Source of the DNA: Gammaproteobacteria bacterium
GTDB taxonomy: Bacteria > Pseudomonadota > Gammaproteobacteria > Burkholderiales > Nitrosomonadaceae
Assembly (NCBI GenBank): GCA_015709615.1
Contig: CP054179.1
Span: forward strand, 806,001-870,000
Length of the DNA: 64,000 nucleotides
Direction: 5' to 3'
The notes below the pieces were generated by a model that did not search any database, was not told where the DNA came from, and saw only the letters and a program-made list of their open reading frames with translations. The stretch's first letter is position 1. Every line of letters starts with the position of its first letter. The translations under genes and the position numbers were made by a program. This document shows positions 1 to 9,004 of this stretch, piece after piece.

Positions 1-479
1 AAAATACTTGCGATTTTTTGTTGAGTTGGCAGAGGAGGAGCAGGAATTTTCATGCTCAACAGTTTTTCTGCACTTAGATTATCCTGAGTCGCGCCCTGAG
101 AAATTTGCTGGAACGTTTTCTGAAAAATATCAAAGTAATATTTAATATAACGTGCATCTGATTTACCCTCGTAGGGGGTAAAACCTATTACACTGTCTGG
201 GAAACATGCAGGAATTCCCAAGATAGCTGTATCGGCAATGTTTGCAGCGATCGTAATGCATAGTGTCCCAGGCTCCCATAACTTGCTTTGTGCCAAGCCT
301 GCTTCGCTATAAGTCTGAGTGTAGCTAGTAAGATATAAGTTAGCGGCCTTTATGTCTGCAGTTTGGACAAACGGGTATTTTCCCCCATATAGATGAGGAG
401 CATTTCTTGGACGATGGCGAGAGCGACCTCTGCGAACTGTTCCAAGCTCATCCAGTTTGTAATACTGCCACTCCTTCAT
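1..479 (-). CDS. hsdS: Type I restriction enzyme specificity subunit HsdS (3' end outside window)
   Basis: The minus strand from 479 is open to the window edge. It gives about 159 residues starting MKEWQYYKLDELGTVRRG, which resembles the first target-recognition domain of HsdS; a conserved-region-like stretch (PAPPLPTQQKIAS) lies near the window edge. HsdS supplies DNA sequence recognition to the HsdM2S methylase and the HsdR-containing nuclease. Its ATG (479-477) overlaps the hsdM stop codon as ATGA, so the two are translationally coupled. The gene continues beyond base 1, and hsdR would be expected further left. Family assignment is firm; the recognition sequence cannot be read from this. 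Confidence 0.9.
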   Translation of the reverse strand, partial: MKEWQYYKLDELGTVRRGRSRHRPRNAPHLYGGKYPFVQTADIKAANLYLTSYTQTYSEAGLAQSKLWEPGTLCITIAANIADTAILGIPACFPDSVIGFTPYEGKSDARYIKYYFDIFQKTFQQISQGATQDNLSAEKLLSMKIPAPPLPTQQKIASI

Positions 480-2047
480 TTTGCCGCACCTCTTAGAATT
501 TGTTGCATGAGGCTGCTGGCCTCAGAGCTCAAGCTTTCCAGTTCACTGTGAATTTCGGCAAGACGTGCATCATAATCAAACCCTTCATCAAGCTCGATGG
601 AATAACCCACATAGCGGCCTGGTGTAAGGCTCCAATCATTTTCCTCAACTTCTGCCACATCCACAATTTTGCACAGACCTTCGACATCCTCATATTTCCC
701 GTCGGAGAAATGTTCTTTCAGCCATGAATTGCTGGTAAATTGCTTAGAAACATCCTCACCTCGATAAGCTTTTATGATTGAGGTTAAGCCTTCCATCTGT
801 TCGGATGAGAAGTCTCGCAGCGTAGTGTTGATCTGACGAAAAGTATTCCGTGCATCAATCATTAATATCTTGCGCATGTTTTCGGGTCGCTTACCTCGAT
901 CCAGAAACCATAAATGACAGGGTAGCGAACGGGTGTAAAAGAAGTTGTTTCCCACCGCCACGATACAATCCACTGCACCGGTTTCAATCAGCTTTTGACG
1001 GATAAGTTTCTCACTCGCCCCCGCATCGGTCGCTGAGGATGCCATGACAAATCCAGCACGGCCACTCTCATTCAAGTAATGATAAAAATATTGAATCCAC
1101 AGATAGTTGCCGTTATCAGCCCTCGGAATACCCACATCCTTAAACAAGCGCTTGTCGGTTTTGACGAAATCTTTGTTCTTGTCTACTTTGTTGACGTTGA
1201 ACGGCGGATTTGCCATTACGAAATCGCATTTGCCTATCAGATCGTGCGGATCGGAGTAGAAACTGTTGCTCTCGATGATTTTTCCCTCAATACCGTGTAT
1301 GGCAAGGTTCATTTTGGCCAAGCGGGTATTATTGGATTTTTGCTCAGTGCCATACACCTTGATCGCTTCATTTACAGCCCGTTTGCTATGGTCTTTTATA
1401 AAATGACCAGTCTGAACAAACATACCACCTGAACCGCAGGCGGGATCATGAATAATGCCGTGATCCGGCTCGATGAAATTAACAATCAGCTGCACCAGTG
1501 ATGGAGGCGTAAAGAATTCACCGCCTTCTTGAGCACCTGCACCGCTCATGGAAAACTTCATCAAGAAAAACTCATAAATACGCCCAAACACGTCCCCCTT
1601 AAGCGTTTTCACCGAATCTTTATTGAATACCCGGATCAGCTCGCGTAATAAATCGGAATCCAATTCCTGATAGTTTTTTGGCAGGATACCGGCAAGATCG
1701 GGGTAGCTGGCTTCAATCAGGCGCATGGCTTCATTGACTGCTTCGTTGACATCATCGCCCTCTGGCAGATTGGCAAGATGTTCATATTGCGATTTCTCTG
1801 GCAGCATCATTGCACCGGCAGCAAGGAAGTCAGCTTGCGTTGCAGCACGTTTACCCCGCGGCCCTTCAGGGATAGAGGCTTCGATTGCAATCTTGGCTTC
1901 TTCGTAGCGGTTTTGAGCATAACGCAGCAGAATCAGTCCCAATACAGGGTCTTTATACTCCGCTGCCGTCAGCTTAGAGTTGGCACGCAGATTATCCGCA
2001 GAATCCCAAAGCTCTTTTTCCAGTTGCTTGATTTGTTCGTTATTCAT
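476..2047 (-). CDS. hsdM: Type I restriction-modification methyltransferase HsdM
   Basis: This 523-residue protein is an N6-adenine methyltransferase, the modification subunit that protects host DNA and joins HsdS/HsdR in restriction. The N-terminal HsdM helical domain covers about residues 5-130. The AdoMet-binding motif DPACGSGG is at 201-208 and the catalytic ANPPFN (N-P-P-F type) motif is at 279-284. Length and motif order are those of intact HsdM proteins. It starts at ATG 2047, and no better internal start is seen. It is first in an operon with hsdS and is divergent from the phage-like plus-strand genes to its right. RM modules of this kind are common cargo of integrative elements. Confidence 0.95.
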   Translation of the reverse strand: MNNEQIKQLEKELWDSADNLRANSKLTAAEYKDPVLGLILLRYAQNRYEEAKIAIEASIPEGPRGKRAATQADFLAAGAMMLPEKSQYEHLANLPEGDDVNEAVNEAMRLIEASYPDLAGILPKNYQELDSDLLRELIRVFNKDSVKTLKGDVFGRIYEFFLMKFSMSGAGAQEGGEFFTPPSLVQLIVNFIEPDHGIIHDPACGSGGMFVQTGHFIKDHSKRAVNEAIKVYGTEQKSNNTRLAKMNLAIHGIEGKIIESNSFYSDPHDLIGKCDFVMANPPFNVNKVDKNKDFVKTDKRLFKDVGIPRADNGNYLWIQYFYHYLNESGRAGFVMASSATDAGASEKLIRQKLIETGAVDCIVAVGNNFFYTRSLPCHLWFLDRGKRPENMRKILMIDARNTFRQINTTLRDFSSEQMEGLTSIIKAYRGEDVSKQFTSNSWLKEHFSDGKYEDVEGLCKIVDVAEVEENDWSLTPGRYVGYSIELDEGFDYDARLAEIHSELESLSSEASSLMQQILRGAAK

Positions 2048-2532
2048 TCAATACCTAATTTTAGCGATTCTGGGGTGTAGCGTATTTCTGGCATAAATTG
2101 TAATAAAAATATCACTTACTATCCGCTTAAGTCACAGCTTTGATGCAGTGACAAACTAAAGCTGTCTGTTTATCAATGTTTTTAATCCAAGATTGAGTAT
2201 TACATCTTTTGTTTCTGCTTATTACTGATGAAGTATTAAATACCGGTCTATTCCAGGCTAGGCAAGCATTCTCTCATTTTTAGCAGCCAATTCAACTGAA
2301 TGTTTGTGCAAGCAAATCCCCTCCTAAAACCTTTCAGTCACATATACTTTCTTTGAAGCCACGGCAAACATCGATTTAAAGTAGTTTTGCCACAATTACC
2401 AGCTTCAATTCACCAAATTTCACTGATTCACCAGCTTCTCTCCCTGTTTTTCCCTAATAAAACCCTCTTTAATATTTTTACACCCATCGAGCATCATCAA
2501 TGCTCTCTTTCTTGTTTTTTAAGGAGTTCTCT
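2048..2532. other. Divergent intergenic region
   Basis: These 485 bases separate hsdM (leftward) from the zinc-ribbon gene (rightward). They are AT-rich, with no ORF having plausible coding character. Promoters for both directions are expected here but no consensus pair stands out. The AAGGAG just before 2533 is the ribosome-binding site of the next gene. Confidence 0.5.
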
Positions 2533-2859
2533 ATGGCTATTCATTGCCCCAAATGCAGTTCAACCCTGATTACAGCCCGCAATATGGGCAAAAAAGTCTG
2601 TTGCGGCATCGGTATCGTCGCTGGCGGTGCTCAAGGTATTTCCAATGCACTCAAAGGTGCAAAAATCGGCGGTGAAGTCGGTGCTTTCTTCGGCCCATCC
2701 GGTGTTTTCATGGGCCGAGTTGCCGGTGCGCTGATCGGCGCCATGATCGGCGGTGTTTCCGGCGGTATGGCAGGCGCGCAAATCGGAGAAATAATAGACG
2801 ACCGGGTGCTGGATAACTACGAATGCCTGCAATGCGAGTACGTTTTCAGGATCGATTGA
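2533..2859 (+). CDS. Zinc-ribbon protein with inserted glycine-zipper membrane segment
   Basis: This protein of 108 residues starts at an ATG seven bases after AAGGAG (2521-2526); an upstream in-frame start at 2500 lacks such a site. A CPKC pair sits at residues 5-8 and a CLQC pair near residues 98-101. The two Cys pairs would form one zinc ribbon. Between them lies a long Gly/Ala-rich stretch (about residues 25-85) with repeated GxxxG spacing, typical of glycine-zipper membrane segments. Function is unknown. The split-ribbon arrangement suggests a membrane hairpin that brings the two Cys pairs together. It is the first plus-strand gene of the recombination block, but nothing links it functionally to that block. 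Confidence 0.75.
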   Translation: MAIHCPKCSSTLITARNMGKKVCCGIGIVAGGAQGISNALKGAKIGGEVGAFFGPSGVFMGRVAGALIGAMIGGVSGGMAGAQIGEIIDDRVLDNYECLQCEYVFRID

Positions 2860-3037
2860 CACGCAATCATCCGACACACTTCGGTTTTAGTCGTTTTTCT
2901 GCTTTTCTGCTTTTCTGCTTTTCCGCTTTTCTCTTTTTACTCCCTTTTTCATCCACGCAAGTACCGTTCTATCGTTTTTTAGAATCGATGGCCTCGCTAC
3001 GTGCATTTTCATACTTACTCATAAGGAAAAACACACA

Positions 3038-4006
3038 ATGTCACATCTCGTTCAAAATATGGCTTATACAGGCGCAACACCCTGGCACCAGCTGGGCAAC
3101 CGTTTACCCGCCAAACAACCGATCGAAGTCTGGGCGGAGAAAGCCGGGATGGATTGGAGTATCTGCGAAGCGCCAGTGCGCTACATGACGGAACAAATCG
3201 GATCATTGGGTTCATTGCGGTCGTTTGACGAACAAAAGGTGCTGTACCGCAGCGATACCAAAGCACCATTATCGGTAGTCAGTGAACGCTATCAGGTCGT
3301 TCAGCCCAAGACCATCCTGGAGTTTTATCGCGATCTCACCGAAGTATCCGGTTTTGAACTCGAAACCGCCGGAGTTCTCAAGGAAGGCAAGAAATTCTGG
3401 GCTTTGGCCCGTACCGGCAAGGAAACCAAGCTCAAAGGCGATGATGCCGTCAACGGTTACATTCTGCTTGCCACCTCCTGCGATGGCACACTGGCCACCA
3501 CCGCAACACCTACCACCATTCGCGTAGTGTGCAACAACACACTAGCCATCGCGCTCAAAGGCGCCAGCAGCGCTATCAAAGTGCCGCACAGCACCAGCTT
3601 CGATGCGCAAGCCGTCAAAAAGCAACTCGGTATCGCCGTATCGCAGTGGGATAGCTTCATGTACTGCATGAAAACCCTGTCGGAGCGCAAAGTCAAAAGC
3701 CACGAATCGATGAATTACTTCCTCAAAGTGCTATGCCAAACCGATGATCACGACAATCAACCGTCCGGCCTCAAAAACGAACGGGCCTTGAAAACCGTGC
3801 AGTCGCTGTATGACGGCCACGGTAGAGGCGCGCAACTGGCATCCGCCAACGGCACGGCTTGGGGGTTGCTCTGCGCAGTCACCGAGTTTGTCGATCATGA
3901 AAAAAGAGCCAGAAGCCAAGGGCACAGACTCGATAGCGCATGGTTCGGCCAAGGTGCGAACCTGAAACAACGCGCCCTCGATTACGCGCTGCAACTGGTG
4001 GAGTAA
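3038..4006 (+). CDS. DUF932 phage/plasmid-like protein
   Basis: This 322-residue protein matches the DUF932 family (LGT_TIGR03299 type), with the characteristic start MSHLVQNMAYTGATPWHQLG and a later segment ending in a residue block typical of the family. The family includes the YfjQ-type proteins of CP4-like E. coli elements. It usually sits beside recombination genes on plasmids, phages and ICEs, and its biochemical function is not established. The start is preceded by AAGGA. The nuclease gene starts 158 bases downstream, consistent with one transcription unit. A run of CTTTTCTG-type repeats lies in its leader at about 2893-2940. Confidence 0.9.
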   Translation: MSHLVQNMAYTGATPWHQLGNRLPAKQPIEVWAEKAGMDWSICEAPVRYMTEQIGSLGSLRSFDEQKVLYRSDTKAPLSVVSERYQVVQPKTILEFYRDLTEVSGFELETAGVLKEGKKFWALARTGKETKLKGDDAVNGYILLATSCDGTLATTATPTTIRVVCNNTLAIALKGASSAIKVPHSTSFDAQAVKKQLGIAVSQWDSFMYCMKTLSERKVKSHESMNYFLKVLCQTDDHDNQPSGLKNERALKTVQSLYDGHGRGAQLASANGTAWGLLCAVTEFVDHEKRARSQGHRLDSAWFGQGANLKQRALDYALQLVE

Positions 4007-4164
4007 GTTCGCTATCGGTTCATCCATCCGGTATGAAGAAACAATAAAACTCAACTATTCAACTCAGCTCAAATATCCATCTCATCCACCCCAGTCAATA
4101 GTGCATTGGCTGGGTTTTTTTCATTTTTGAAGAAAGAAAACTATCCACCTGACAGGAAAAAACC

Positions 4165-5172
4165 ATGAGCAACTCTCTCAAACCCGAAAGAAAGATAAAA
4201 ATCCAACCGGCATTGAAACTCATCAAAACCCGCGATCTCAACCGGGATCAGTGGTTAACCGTGCGCAAGAACGGTATCGGCAGTTCCGATGCGGCTGCGG
4301 CTGTCGGTCTCAATCCATACAAATCGCAACTGGAATTGTGGCTGGAAAAGACGGGCCGTGATGGCAATTTACCAAAAACCGACCCCAACGACGAATCCAG
4401 TCCGATGTACTGGGGGATTTTATTGGAACCCTTCGTTGCCGCCCAATACACCAAGCGTACCGGCAACAAGGTCAGGCGTATCAATGCGGTATTGCAACAC
4501 CCTATTGAGCCTTGGATGCTGGCCAATATAGACCGGGAAGTCATTGCTGCGCCGGATGTGCAAATACTGGAATGCAAAACTACCGGCATCAACGGCGTAA
4601 AACTATGGAAAGAAGGCGTGCCGGAATATGTGCAACTCCAGGTCATGCACCAACTGGCGGTCACTGGTAAACAAGCTGCTGATGTGGCGGTACTGATTTG
4701 CGGCCAGGAATTGCAAGTACACCGTATTGAGCGGGACGAGACGATGATCGAACAATTGATCGAGTTGGAGCGGCAATTCTGGCGTTTCGTGGAACTGGAT
4801 CAAGCACCGCCTGCCGATGGTTCGGAATCCGCGGAGTTAGCTTTACGAAGTCTGTATCCGCACGATAACGGCAAAACGCTCAATTTAAGCCGTGATCCGG
4901 AAATGTCACAAACATTCTCCGATTTACTGGCCGTCAGGCAATTATTAGCCAGCCAAAACCAGCTCGAATCGCAATTGAAGCAGAAAATCCAGCAACGTCT
5001 GGGTGAGGCAACCAAAGCGCTGTTTGAAAACGGCGAAGTCACCTGGAAACGCAGCAAAGACAAAACGGAACTGGATACTGACCGGCTGCTCAAAGACCAC
5101 CCTGATTTGCTGCAACGCTATTGCTTGACCAAGTCTGGTTCACGGCGCTTTCTGATTCATGAATCAACCTAA
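4165..5172 (+). CDS. YqaJ-family exonuclease/recombinase
   Basis: This 335-residue protein belongs to the lambda-exonuclease-like YqaJ viral recombinase family (PD-(D/E)XK fold). Visible hallmarks are the N-terminal GIGSSDAAAAVGLNPY segment, the YWGILLEPFVA helix with its conserved Glu, an NIDR segment, then ILECKTT (the E-x-K catalytic strand) and a Gln-rich YVQLQVMHQLAVTG helix. Such enzymes resect double-strand DNA ends for single-strand annealing. Its neighbours DUF932 and the Cys-cluster protein form a recurring recombination cassette of mobile elements. The C-terminal 100 residues are helical and family-typical. No single-strand annealing protein of the Bet/RecT type is recognisable here. 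Confidence 0.9.
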   Translation: MSNSLKPERKIKIQPALKLIKTRDLNRDQWLTVRKNGIGSSDAAAAVGLNPYKSQLELWLEKTGRDGNLPKTDPNDESSPMYWGILLEPFVAAQYTKRTGNKVRRINAVLQHPIEPWMLANIDREVIAAPDVQILECKTTGINGVKLWKEGVPEYVQLQVMHQLAVTGKQAADVAVLICGQELQVHRIERDETMIEQLIELERQFWRFVELDQAPPADGSESAELALRSLYPHDNGKTLNLSRDPEMSQTFSDLLAVRQLLASQNQLESQLKQKIQQRLGEATKALFENGEVTWKRSKDKTELDTDRLLKDHPDLLQRYCLTKSGSRRFLIHEST

Positions 5173-5209
5173 ATTCCCCTAAACCTAATTGCTATCTAAA
5201 GGAACCATC

Positions 5210-6133
5210 ATGCTCAAAGGACTTGTATTAACACCTCCGGTAATTGGCCGGATAACCATCGGTAAAGTCGTAGAAAAGAACGGTAAACGATTGCCTGAGA
5301 AAGACGACGAATTCACGATTACCAGCCAAATACAAAACAAGGACGGCTGGGTCAATCATCCATTGAACGAAATCCTGCGTAAAGAACACGGCAGCAAATT
5401 GCGCAATATTCCGGTAAGGCTGCTGTTTAACGATCCTGATCTGAATTTACGCGCCAATTACACGTTGTTCGACCGGCAAACCGGCAGACCTGTCTGTGTT
5501 GGCGATGGTGAAACATGCCGCCGGGCAACCAATACCGGTATTCAATCATTTCCTTGTCCAGCGCCGGAATCGTGCGAGCTGGCTAAGGGCGGCAACTGCA
5601 AACCTTATGGCCGATTGAATGTTCGTATCGACGATGAGGATGAATTGAGCAGCTTTGTATTTCGCACCACTGGATTTAACAGTATCCGCACGCTATCGAC
5701 TAGATTGCGTTACTTTGCTGCGGCATCGGGAGAATTACTGTCGACATTGCCACTGGAACTTCGCCTGCGCGGCAAATCGACCACTCAATCGCATCGCGCA
5801 CCGATCTATTACGTAGATTTAACGATCAGGACAGGTATGACGATGGCTGAATCCATCGCCAAAGCCAAAACACTGGCCGATGAACGAAAAGCATCAGGTT
5901 TCGATCAAGTTGCTTTGGATGAAGCGGCTAAATTGGGGTTTGAGAATGGAGCGTTCGAGGATTCCGAGGAAGAAGGCGTTGCCGTGGTTGAGGAGTTTTA
6001 TCTTGACGATACTGGTGCTATACCACTTCGTAATCCAGACAATCAAGAAAAGAAATCTGATTTAATGGCAAAATTGAATCAGAAAGCAAAACGTATTAAT
6101 AATACTAAAAATTGCGAAGAACAAGAGATGTAA
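5210..6133 (+). CDS. Cys-cluster 'hydrolase or metal-binding' mobile-element protein (Gp3-like RDF superfamily?)
   Basis: This protein of 307 residues starts at ATG 5210 (after a weak AAAGGA), rather than at an upstream ATG at 5189 with no ribosome site. Residues about 98-135 contain several cysteines (VCVGDGETC, FPCPAPESC, GNCKPYG) that look like a zinc site. A segment FRTTGFNSIRTL follows. This pattern matches proteins annotated 'hydrolase or metal-binding protein', and it recalls the Gp3-like recombination-directionality superfamily; the latter is only a resemblance. It completes the DUF932-YqaJ cassette. The C-terminus is acidic and then Lys/Asn-rich. Confidence 0.75.
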   Translation: MLKGLVLTPPVIGRITIGKVVEKNGKRLPEKDDEFTITSQIQNKDGWVNHPLNEILRKEHGSKLRNIPVRLLFNDPDLNLRANYTLFDRQTGRPVCVGDGETCRRATNTGIQSFPCPAPESCELAKGGNCKPYGRLNVRIDDEDELSSFVFRTTGFNSIRTLSTRLRYFAAASGELLSTLPLELRLRGKSTTQSHRAPIYYVDLTIRTGMTMAESIAKAKTLADERKASGFDQVALDEAAKLGFENGAFEDSEEEGVAVVEEFYLDDTGAIPLRNPDNQEKKSDLMAKLNQKAKRINNTKNCEEQEM

Positions 6134-6992
6134 CTCATCAAGCATTATCTTAATTAGTCCTAGCCAATAATGAATTCACTATTCAAAATTGGCTAATTGC
6201 ATACTACCATTGACAGCGATACCAATCTCTAACGAACCCCACTTATAACCCTAAATACTATCCCCTTGTCTATAGTTTTTTGAGCAAAATTTATTGTAAC
6301 CAATTTGCTACTTTAACTAACAGTAATGCATGAAAATCGCTGTGAAAACTTAATTTAGAAGCTGTACCAAATTAATTCACATGATGTACAGAATTGAACG
6401 ATATTCAATACTAATCATAGGATTAGAGTTCAATAATTTTAAACCTAAGAATAATACGCAGGGTTAATGATAAATTTCTAAGACAGAAATTAATTGTGGC
6501 GTTTCTGACTGATTTAGTATCCCTATAACAGTTAAATTTATTTTGGCATAGCAAAAAAGCGCAAATGCTCAAATCAAGCTTCAGTACTCTATTTTGTTAA
6601 GTTGCTCTTGAACATTTTTAAAGATTTTGATATCTTAAAAAAGACAATTGCGCAATTGTTCGTTTCACTTTTTTATTTTTTTAAAAACAGGAGTTGCCTA
6701 TTCGATAAACGTTTTTCTTGGATTCACCCCATCAATTTTAGGCTGTTAGTAAGGCCTATCTATAATGCGACTGCATCAACAAAGATGCATATGAGCATAC
6801 ATACAAGCTAGTGCACCGACAAGTCACTAAGCGATACATAGAAGCATCAAAGAAAATATATTTGATGCGGAGCGATTGAGATTCAGACTCGCTCTTTTAG
6901 ATAAAAGTGGAATTTCTCCACAAATAAATTTTAGATTTTTAGTTTGTTTTTTTAAAAAGAATTTATTTATTAATTTTAACTATTGGAGGATC
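6134..6992 (+). other. AT-rich intergenic region with palindromes, possible control/replication region
   Basis: These 859 AT-rich bases lie between the recombination cassette and the alpA-like gene. They hold a perfect 16-bp palindrome ACAATTGCGCAATTGT at 6644-6659 and an inverted repeat GCATCAAA/TTTGATGC at 6844-6868. Short ORFs here (for example 6602-6811) have no coding character. Given the downstream regulator and replication gene, this could be an operator or origin region, but no iteron array was seen. Confidence 0.45.
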
Positions 6993-7235
6993 ATGATTCT
7001 CAACAGCGAAAATATTCAATATCCAGACACAATTCTTATAAGAATCAATACGGTAAGATTAATGACGGGACTCTCTAGGAGCGCTATTTATTCACGATTG
7101 CAGCCTAGCTCTCCTTACTATGATCCTGATTTTCCTCGGCAGGTTAAACTCGCGAATGGGCGTAAAGGCGCATCGGCGTGGTCACTAAAGGAGATTGAGG
7201 ACTGGATTCGCACACGTCTAAATAATCGTAAATAA
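6993..7235 (+). CDS. AlpA-family DNA-binding regulator
   Basis: This protein of 80 residues starts at ATG 6993 directly after TGGAGGATC. A helix-turn-helix of the AlpA (MerR-like) type spans about residues 17-70: RINTVRLMTGLSRSAIYSR, then FPRQVKL and SAWSLKEIEDWIRTRL. AlpA proteins of CP4-57/P4-like elements activate excision or other element genes. It lies upstream of a YagK/YfjJ-type replication protein, the usual order in P4-like satellites. Family assignment is good; its actual target is unknown, though the palindrome at 6644-6659 is a candidate. Confidence 0.9.
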   Translation: MILNSENIQYPDTILIRINTVRLMTGLSRSAIYSRLQPSSPYYDPDFPRQVKLANGRKGASAWSLKEIEDWIRTRLNNRK

Positions 7236-7245
7236 TAATTTTAAA

Positions 7246-7270
7246 GCCACCTGGATAAATTTCAGGTGGC
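7246..7270 (+). terminator. Hairpin after alpA-like gene
   Basis: GCCACCTG and CAGGTGGC form an 8-bp stem with a 9-base loop directly after the alpA-like stop codon. There is no strong T-run, so it may be a weak or attenuating terminator. Confidence 0.5.
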
Positions 7271-7597
7271 GTAAATTAGTACATTGTTAACTTCCACGCT
7301 TAGCGGAGGAACTTAAGCGTTAAATATTACATTTTTTATTAAGCATAGGATTTTTAATAGGAGTTCTTTCAGGTTATTTATGTTATTAATATTATATTAT
7401 TTATATTAATAGTGTTGATAAGTAATCTGATTTTTGGATATATGAGCTAGTTCCATCATTAGATCTATACTTCTTTGATGTATAGATTGAATGAAAGGAG
7501 ATGATGATATACGTATATCTCTCCTACATTTCCAAAGAATCCCATGTTTTATTTAAAACCTTAAAATTGAGAGGTACATAAAATTATAAATAAGGCA

Positions 7598-8800
7598 TTG
7601 ATTTCGGAAGAAGAAAAAATATATTTAAATACTATCTACAATCTGGTGTCAGATCATAGTAATCCCGGGAAAACAATCCTACCTGATTATGAAAATACAC
7701 ACGGCAACGCGATTGAGTATGCAAGTTGTATAAAGGAATTGGATAAATTTTTAAAGCAATTTATAAAACATAATTATCGCGATATGGTCTTAAAACCCAG
7801 GTTTGATAAATATAAACGCATCATAAAATCTAAATATTCATGGCGCAGTTCTTATTTATCGAGTCTACCAAAATTTATTTTTTATGCTCGCAATCTTCCT
7901 CATGAATGTATCTACAGTGAAAGGATCGAAACTTTTTTATCTGTTTGCGATAATTATTCATTCCCGGAATATGATCAGAATATAACTGAATTCTGTCACG
8001 ATCCCGACAAATACTTTCTTTTTTCTAATTGTAAAATTTCCCATAATGAAATGAGGGTAATTATTAACGGATTCTTCAGGGATTTATATGAAAAACTCCG
8101 TAATCCGAAAACAAAAAGAAAGATTCTTGATAGAGAAAGGGCTGTAGGGAAAAATTATAAAGAATGTGTCCGTCAAATCGATAAACTTTTTGCAAGATAT
8201 GCGCGATTAGTGGTTTTGAGAATCGATTTTGGCTACGAAAAAGGTCAGAATGTAAATATCGAGGATCTTGCAAAAGACATTGATCATATTCACAAGAACA
8301 AACGGCATAATAAATTGTTTGATCATTTAGTGGGCTACGTTAATAAAATCGAATATGGGCTAGAAAAAGGAATGCATGCACATACACTTCTATTTTATGA
8401 TGGTTCGAAGCGAAGACCTGATAGCGATATTTATTTTGCAAAAGAAATCGGTGAATATTGGGTGAATCAGATAACGAATGGTCGGGGAGTTTATTGGAAC
8501 CGGAATGCAGAAAAAGCAAAATTCGAAAGGAATAATTGTTTGGGCATCGGTGATATTCATGTCTCAGATGATGTGAAAATTCAAAATTTATATGGGATTG
8601 CAGAGTATTTCTGCAAATCTGAGCAATATCTTAAACCTAGAACTCGCCGGAAAATGAAATTATTGCGTAAAAGTTTTTCGAAAGGGGTCGGAAAAAAACG
8701 AGGAGCACCTAGAGCACCTGAACCCCCTAGAACAACCCAGGTTAGCACTACAGAAGAAGAAAAGTTACTGATTCGTGCGAGTGATAAGAAAGCAGCTTGA
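7598..8800 (+). CDS. YagK/YfjJ (inovirus Gp2-like) replication protein
   Basis: This protein of about 400 residues has a C-terminal half that matches the YagK/YfjJ C-terminal domain of P4-like and inovirus-type elements. It includes a VVLRIDFGYEKG strand and an EKGMHAHTLLFYDG segment with a His-x-His pair, as in HUH rolling-circle initiators. It presumably initiates replication of the satellite element. The start is uncertain: TTG at 7598 or, better placed relative to GAGAGG, a rare ATT at 7583; no ATG is available in this frame near the 5' end. The C-terminus is basic and Pro-rich. It is preceded by a 360-base AT-rich spacer after alpA that holds no gene. Confidence 0.8.
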   Translation: MISEEEKIYLNTIYNLVSDHSNPGKTILPDYENTHGNAIEYASCIKELDKFLKQFIKHNYRDMVLKPRFDKYKRIIKSKYSWRSSYLSSLPKFIFYARNLPHECIYSERIETFLSVCDNYSFPEYDQNITEFCHDPDKYFLFSNCKISHNEMRVIINGFFRDLYEKLRNPKTKRKILDRERAVGKNYKECVRQIDKLFARYARLVVLRIDFGYEKGQNVNIEDLAKDIDHIHKNKRHNKLFDHLVGYVNKIEYGLEKGMHAHTLLFYDGSKRRPDSDIYFAKEIGEYWVNQITNGRGVYWNRNAEKAKFERNNCLGIGDIHVSDDVKIQNLYGIAEYFCKSEQYLKPRTRRKMKLLRKSFSKGVGKKRGAPRAPEPPRTTQVSTTEEEKLLIRASDKKAA

Positions 8801-8843
8801 GATGGCTATACCGTAAAATTTGATTATCAGATTAAATCATTTC

Positions 8844-8868
8844 ATCGGGTAGGTATTACCTACCCGAT
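8844..8868 (+). terminator. 11-bp hairpin after replication gene
   Basis: ATCGGGTAGGT-att-ACCTACCCGAT is a perfect 11-bp stem with a 3-base loop, 44 bases after the replication gene stop. It is followed by TTGTTC rather than a long T-run. It is probably a transcription terminator or an RNA-stabilising element separating the gene from the GTPase pair. Confidence 0.6.
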
Positions 8869-9004
8869 TGTTCAAATGATTTTCCAAAAATTCCGGACTG
8901 GATTTTGTCCCAGCAGCATTTTACAAAAATAGTACAGATAGTAAAAACATTGCAACTGAGAAAATCCTCTAGTGGAGCTGCAGTCGAAGAATGGATAAAA
9001 GTAG

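Noticed and set aside
6602..6811. Plus-strand ORF of 69 codons
   Set aside because: Phe/Lys-rich reading of AT-rich DNA without a ribosome site.
8844..8868. CRISPR-like or repeat array unit
   Set aside because: A single hairpin without repetition; no CRISPR array was seen anywhere in the window.
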